Shown here one piece after another: positions 60,366 through 64,000 of a DNA stretch of 64,000 bases (its first letter is position 1; the number at the start of each line of letters is the position of its first letter). The position numbers were made by a program, and so were the translations under genes. The stretch is taken from positions 265,007 to 329,006 of the forward strand of contig NZ_CDDF01000014.1 in NCBI RefSeq assembly GCF_000819865.1. Direction: 5' to 3'. The DNA comes from Aeromonas eucrenophila (lineage in GTDB: Bacteria; Pseudomonadota; Gammaproteobacteria; Enterobacterales; Aeromonadaceae). Below the pieces are notes generated by a model, which saw only the letters and a list, made by a program, of their open reading frames with translations, searched no databases and was not told the origin of the DNA.

Positions 60366-60557
60366 TGGTCTCGATCCACTGAACGACAACCCCCCCTTGC
60401 TGTTGGCTGACAACGGGACCGGCTGGCCTAAACGCCAGAGCGCAATACGGGGCCGACTGGCCGCGCATCACCACCCGTGATCGCAATAACGCCGCTCTCG
60501 ACCCAGGCTATTTGCCAAGATCCGATGGTAGATAAAGCGCCCTAATCACCTTCTTTG

Positions 60558-61499
60558 CTAATCACTCTCGTTGCTAACTACTAGCGACCAGCTCTTATCG
60601 GGATTGAACAGCTGGATTGCCTCAGCGACAGTGGCCGTGTCGGACCCTAGATCCTTTTGATAAACCCGTCCCTCGTGATTCACCATGAAGGTCATCACCC
60701 CACTGGCGGCATAATCGGCCGGCCAGGCGATCAGGGCGACACCGTCTCTTAATTGCCCGTCGACAAAGTACTCTTTCTTCCCCCCATCGGCAGCGGCTCC
60801 CTGGGCATACAAGATACGGTAGTAGTAGCCATGATAGGGGGTGCGTTGACCGACCACGGCCTTGTAGCCCTCTGCTGCGGCACTGACGACCTCCTCACCG
60901 GCCGGGCTTGCTGGTTCACCCTTGCCCACAGGCCAATAGAGTCCATTTTGTTGCCCTACATCACTGCGTAGTTTTGCCGCAAAGATCCCCGCCGTTTGGC
61001 CATCATGCCCCGCGGCGGCGTATTCTATCTGTGCGTCGATAAAGCCACGGCACACCGCAATCGCCCCCAACTCATTTCGACCGATGCGGCGATAGACGAT
61101 CTCTTTGGCACCTGCGGCGCCATCGAGATACCACTTGCCATTTGCGGCCACGAGGGGGATTGGCAGTGGCCAATCTGACTCCCCTACGACCAGTATCATT
61201 TTATCCTTCCCCTCGGCTACTAGCTGGTGCTTGCTCTTGAAGCTCGCGACGAAGGCGGCGCGATCATTGGCATCGGCCACCTCATCCCCCGAGCTGATGG
61301 CCTCTTCACTCTTTTCGCCGAGCAACAGCGTCAGTGCGCTGACATCGTTCCGCTCCAAGGCCGTTATCAGGGCCTGCACAGCCTCATCCGGGGTGGCGAA
61401 GGTGCGCGGTGCCATGGCGCTTGCATCGCTGGCGCAGACCAGGGCCAGCAGGGCCAAACCCCATGAGGGGGCCCAACTCCATTTCAACAAACGCTTCAT
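60558..61499 (-). CDS. DUF2950-family exported protein
   Basis: A 313-residue protein with a signal peptide (MKRLLKWSWAPSWGLALLALVCASDASAMA). The C-terminal part (GYYYRILYAQGAAADGGKKEYFVDGQLRDGVALIAWPADYAASGVMTFMVNHEGRVYQKDLG) is typical of DUF2950. Function unknown; it is commonly paired with DUF3300, as here, where the start shares one base with the DUF3300 stop (TAATG). Probably periplasmic. Confidence 0.9.
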   Translation of the reverse strand: MKRLLKWSWAPSWGLALLALVCASDASAMAPRTFATPDEAVQALITALERNDVSALTLLLGEKSEEAISSGDEVADANDRAAFVASFKSKHQLVAEGKDKMILVVGESDWPLPIPLVAANGKWYLDGAAGAKEIVYRRIGRNELGAIAVCRGFIDAQIEYAAAGHDGQTAGIFAAKLRSDVGQQNGLYWPVGKGEPASPAGEEVVSAAAEGYKAVVGQRTPYHGYYYRILYAQGAAADGGKKEYFVDGQLRDGVALIAWPADYAASGVMTFMVNHEGRVYQKDLGSDTATVAEAIQLFNPDKSWSLVVSNESD

Positions 61500-63190
61500 T
61501 ATCGCGTACTCCGTCTGGGTTGAGTGTTGCGCCCGGCATGCGCGCTACTAGCCATACTTTCGCGCCCGCGTTGGCTGACGGCGCGCTCGGTTCTGCCCGT
61601 ACTATGTACCCCTTGGAAGGCACTCCTTGAGGTTGAGGCCGCAGGTGCTCTGCGTGTTGCAGTCTGTGCCGTGCTCTTGTTGTGAGTGGCACGTGGTTGG
61701 ACATAGCCGCGATCACGGGCCCCAGCGGTCTGTGGCGTGATTTGCTGCCGCTTGACCCTGTCGCCTGCGTAGTTGCCCTGGCGCGGCGTGCGTTGGGCCA
61801 CATTCGCCTCTCTGCCCACCTGTCTAGCGTCGCGCGTCGCCTTGGCATTTTCGCTTTTGGGTTGGCGGTTGGCTCCCGCATAAGTCCCCTTCGGCGCGGT
61901 TGCGCGAGCCTCCCTGTTCGCCTCATTGACAGCGCGTGGTGCGCCAGCGTATTCGCTTTTAGGCTGGCGATTGACTCCCGCATAGCTCCCTTTCGGTATG
62001 GCATCTCGTTGGGCCCCTCCTGCCGCGTTATTTCGCGAGCGTTGTTCCAGGTTAGCCAGCTCAGCACGCTGGGGGCGCGCCGCCGTGATGGGGCTGTTGG
62101 CTTGGCGCATGTAGTTATTGGGGCCGCGCTCAAACTTGTTGAAGTAATCGTTCCCCTTGGCGTTGATATAAATATTGTTGTTAGAGCCCCGCTGATAGTT
62201 GACCGGACGGTTGTACCCGTTGGTGGGGCGGAAACCATTGCCATAGTTGGGGTTATAACGATAAGGAGCGTAACCGCTGGGATAACCTGATCCCCACCGA
62301 GGGTAGTAATAATCGCCCTCATCATCATCGTTGAAGACCTCGTTGACCAACATGCCCGCACCAAAGGCCAGCAAGCCCGTCACGACCATATCACCGCGGT
62401 CGTATTCATCATCGCTGTCGTGATCGTCATGTTCCACCACTGTCGTGGTCGTTGTCGCAGGGGCGGTCGTTGTCGTGGTTTCTGTGGTCACCGGCGCGGG
62501 AGCTGGCCCGGCAGCTGGCGGGCTATAGGCGGCGCTTGGGTCGTATTGCGGGACATAAACGACGTCAGGATTGGCAGGCGCAATGGTGACGATCTGCTGA
62601 TTGTTCTGTTCATCCTTGGCCACTTTCATCTGCTCTGAGTCTTTCAGGTTGCCCACCTCCATCGCTTGTTGGCGCAGGCGCTGAACGGCTGCCAGTACGC
62701 CCGGCTCATCGGCCAGGAAGGCACTGCCGAGCTCAGTCGTCCACTCCATCTTCAAGCACATCATGTCCATGACGGTCGGGAAGTGCATCAGCGACATGGT
62801 TGGCGGCGTAAAGCCCAGCGGCGCAATGGCGGCGGTCAGCTCTTTCCCCTTGAGGTTGGGGTGGGCGACCAGCCAGTTGCCGGCATCGAGCACCTCTTGC
62901 GGATTGGTGGCGCTGGGCAACACCTGAGCCAATACCGCATCCGGGTAAAGCGCTACGGGTGCAAGCAGGGTTTCGAGAGCCTCCGGGGTATATTTCGAGG
63001 CTGGTGCGTTAACGGGCTGCGCTTGCGGTGCGACCGCAGGGCTGGCAGCGCTGGTTGTGCTGGCAGCAGAGGCCACGCTGGGCTGAACATTTTGCGTGAC
63101 GGCAGGCGGCTCCTCTCTGCAGGCAGCCAATACCGTGCTGAGGGCGATCACGGCCGCCAACACGCTACGGCGAAATATGGGTTGCTTCAT
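61499..63190 (-). CDS. DUF3300-family lipoprotein
   Basis: A 563-residue putative lipoprotein: the signal peptide MKQPIFRRSVLAAVIALSTVLAAC ends in a lipobox with Cys at about residue 24. The DUF3300 domain (about 65-230) contains ETLLAPVALYPDAVLAQVLPSATNPQEVLDAGNWL and VVYVPQYDP. A TM-like AFGAGMLVNEVFN segment is followed by a long, basic, low-complexity tail with repeats of the type KG(S/T)YAG(V/A)NRQPKSE. The ATG at 63190 follows AGAAGGAAG. Function unknown; it forms an operon with DUF2950. Confidence 0.88.
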   Translation of the reverse strand: MKQPIFRRSVLAAVIALSTVLAACREEPPAVTQNVQPSVASAASTTSAASPAVAPQAQPVNAPASKYTPEALETLLAPVALYPDAVLAQVLPSATNPQEVLDAGNWLVAHPNLKGKELTAAIAPLGFTPPTMSLMHFPTVMDMMCLKMEWTTELGSAFLADEPGVLAAVQRLRQQAMEVGNLKDSEQMKVAKDEQNNQQIVTIAPANPDVVYVPQYDPSAAYSPPAAGPAPAPVTTETTTTTAPATTTTTVVEHDDHDSDDEYDRGDMVVTGLLAFGAGMLVNEVFNDDDEGDYYYPRWGSGYPSGYAPYRYNPNYGNGFRPTNGYNRPVNYQRGSNNNIYINAKGNDYFNKFERGPNNYMRQANSPITAARPQRAELANLEQRSRNNAAGGAQRDAIPKGSYAGVNRQPKSEYAGAPRAVNEANREARATAPKGTYAGANRQPKSENAKATRDARQVGREANVAQRTPRQGNYAGDRVKRQQITPQTAGARDRGYVQPRATHNKSTAQTATRRAPAASTSRSAFQGVHSTGRTERAVSQRGRESMASSAHAGRNTQPRRSTR

Positions 63191-63476
63191 GATCTTGCTT
63201 CCTTCTGCTGGAGTGGCTGATGCACCTCTTGCCCGATGATTTCCACACATGTTGTATCTCATCGCATTCAATGCGGGCGTTTCATACCGAAAACATAAAC
63301 CACGAATCGAGATCACACCCAAAACCGGCTGGAAAGGCGTAAAAAATGTGTTTGCTTCTGCCTCAAGCTACGTCTGAGCACAGTAACCTGACCAAATCAG
63401 ATGGTAGATCCGAGAAGTGAAGGGCGATGGGATATGACCGTTGGGGGTGAGCGAGATGCAATCAACTCACTTGGCG

Positions 63477-63659
63477 ATGGAGAAGATCGACGGGCAGCAC
63501 AGTTGGACGCCGATGCAGCGCAAATGACTGGATAGACTGGTCAAGTCACTGCCGTATGAGGCGATCGTGGATCGTCACTTCGTTCACAAGCGCTTCGGCG
63601 GCGACGGCGGTGCCAAGCGTCTCGATACTCTGCTCGATAGTCATTTCGAGCCGTGGGGG
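63477..63659 (+). pseudogene. Remnant resembling the C-terminus of a type I restriction R subunit
   Basis: The plus-strand frame reads MEKIDGQHSWTPMQRK, an in-frame TGA at 63525, then LDRLVKSLPYEAIVDRHFVHKRFGGDGGAKRLDTLLDSHFEPWG. This matches, from memory, the tail of EcoEI-type HsdR proteins (TP-x-QRKWL...VDR...F...GG-x-xRLD), with the TGA replacing the expected Trp codon. No other part of the gene and no hsdM/hsdS are visible, so it is a relic. The remainder of 63191-63476 holds nothing recognisable. Confidence 0.65.
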
Positions 63660-63695
63660 GTAATAACAAGACCGGCGGGTTGCGCGAACGGCGCC

Positions 63696-64000
63696 TTATT
63701 CGATGCCGGGGGGAGGGGCGTTGTCGTCGACCGCTGGTGTCTGAGGCGCCCGCTTCTTGTGCTTGCGCACCCGCATGTAGTTGCGGCGCACGCCGTAGGA
63801 GATGAGCAAGCCGGCCAGCAGCATCACCAGCAGCATCAATCGCTGCTTCTCCTGAGTCACCTTGAGATGGATGTCCTGCTTTGCCAGCAGTTGTTGCTCT
63901 TCCAGGGTGATGCGCAGGTAGCCGAGTGTCAGGTTGCCATCCAGCACCTCTTGCACGAACTGGATGCGGCCCTTGCCCTGTTCCGGTGGGGACTTGTTGT
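63696..64000 (-). CDS. ytjB: YtjB/Smp-type membrane protein, 3' part only
   Basis: The frame enters from beyond the window edge (NKSPPEQGKGRIQFVQEVLDGN) and ends PAVDDNAPPPGIE. The segment GYLRITLEEQQLLAKQDIHLKVTQEKQRLMLLVMLLAGLLISYG aligns well with E. coli YtjB (Smp/AhpA), which has GYLRLTLDTHTL, then a TM helix with RLMLLLSLAIG. In E. coli ytjB lies next to serB near the deo operon, which matches this context. The N-terminal TM segment and the start are outside the window. Confidence 0.75.
   Translation of the reverse strand, partial: NKSPPEQGKGRIQFVQEVLDGNLTLGYLRITLEEQQLLAKQDIHLKVTQEKQRLMLLVMLLAGLLISYGVRRNYMRVRKHKKRAPQTPAVDDNAPPPGIE

Noticed and set aside
61682-62290. 202-codon plus-strand frame opposite the DUF3300 tail
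   Set aside because: It is antisense to the low-complexity repeat tail of the lipoprotein gene and has no ribosome site.

Overview
The window reads as a gammaproteobacterial chromosome, most likely Aeromonas. The inference rests on the high-GC codon use of the backbone, the gene orders pepA-holC-valS, lptF-lptG and deoC-deoA-deoB-deoD followed by a ytjB-type gene, and a P2-like prophage whose layout resembles the Aeromonas/Vibrio phages phiO18P and K139 as I recall them. No 16S rRNA is present, so the genus remains an inference.

Left backbone (1-12347): two tRNA-Arg(ACG) genes; a stretch of degenerate repeats; pbpG, a DedA protein and a CNNM/CorC transporter; the minus-strand pepA-holC-valS cluster; the divergent lptF-lptG pair, whose junction has been tandemly triplicated; an RDD membrane protein; and tRNA-Leu(CAA), the prophage attachment gene.

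Prophage (about 12295-46527, 34.2 kb): a complete-looking temperate phage between a 47-bp duplication of the tRNA-Leu 3' part. A long minus-strand late operon runs from the scaffold (31554) down to the baseplate spike (14101). Terminase and portal diverge from it on the plus strand, with a 48-bp dyad between the two transcripts. An Ogr/Delta-like late activator lies directly after the portal gene behind a LexA-type SOS box. Between this activator and the replication initiator is an AT-rich cargo segment: an HNH-type protein, an SOS-boxed umuDC pair with a frameshifted umuC, a papain-like (YiiX/YebB-type) hydrolase and a GNAT-like protein. The early block is a replication initiator of the GPA family, small genes chained by ATGA overlaps, a CII-like regulator, a Cox-like protein, a divergent S24 repressor and the integrase beside attR.

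Right backbone (46528-64000): a glyoxalase-family gene with an 11-copy hexamer repeat in its leader, a COG4705-type membrane protein, amtB behind NtrC-like and sigma-54-like sites, a RumA-family 23S methyltransferase, a GNAT gene broken at a G8 tract, a type IV pilin-like gene, a TatD-family hydrolase, and a nucleoside salvage block (nupC-type transporter, xapX-type small protein, deoC, deoA, deoB, deoD). Then come a DUF3300-DUF2950 pair, a remnant resembling the C-terminus of a type I restriction R subunit, and the 3' part of ytjB.

How it works together: the transporter imports nucleosides, DeoA/DeoD phosphorolyse them, and DeoB/DeoC convert the sugar phosphate to acetaldehyde and glyceraldehyde-3-phosphate. 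In the prophage, DNA damage should inactivate the S24 repressor and LexA. Loss of LexA would directly derepress the late activator, which could act at the single divergent late promoter region. Three genes carry one-base frameshifts, so either real decay or residual sequencing error should be considered.
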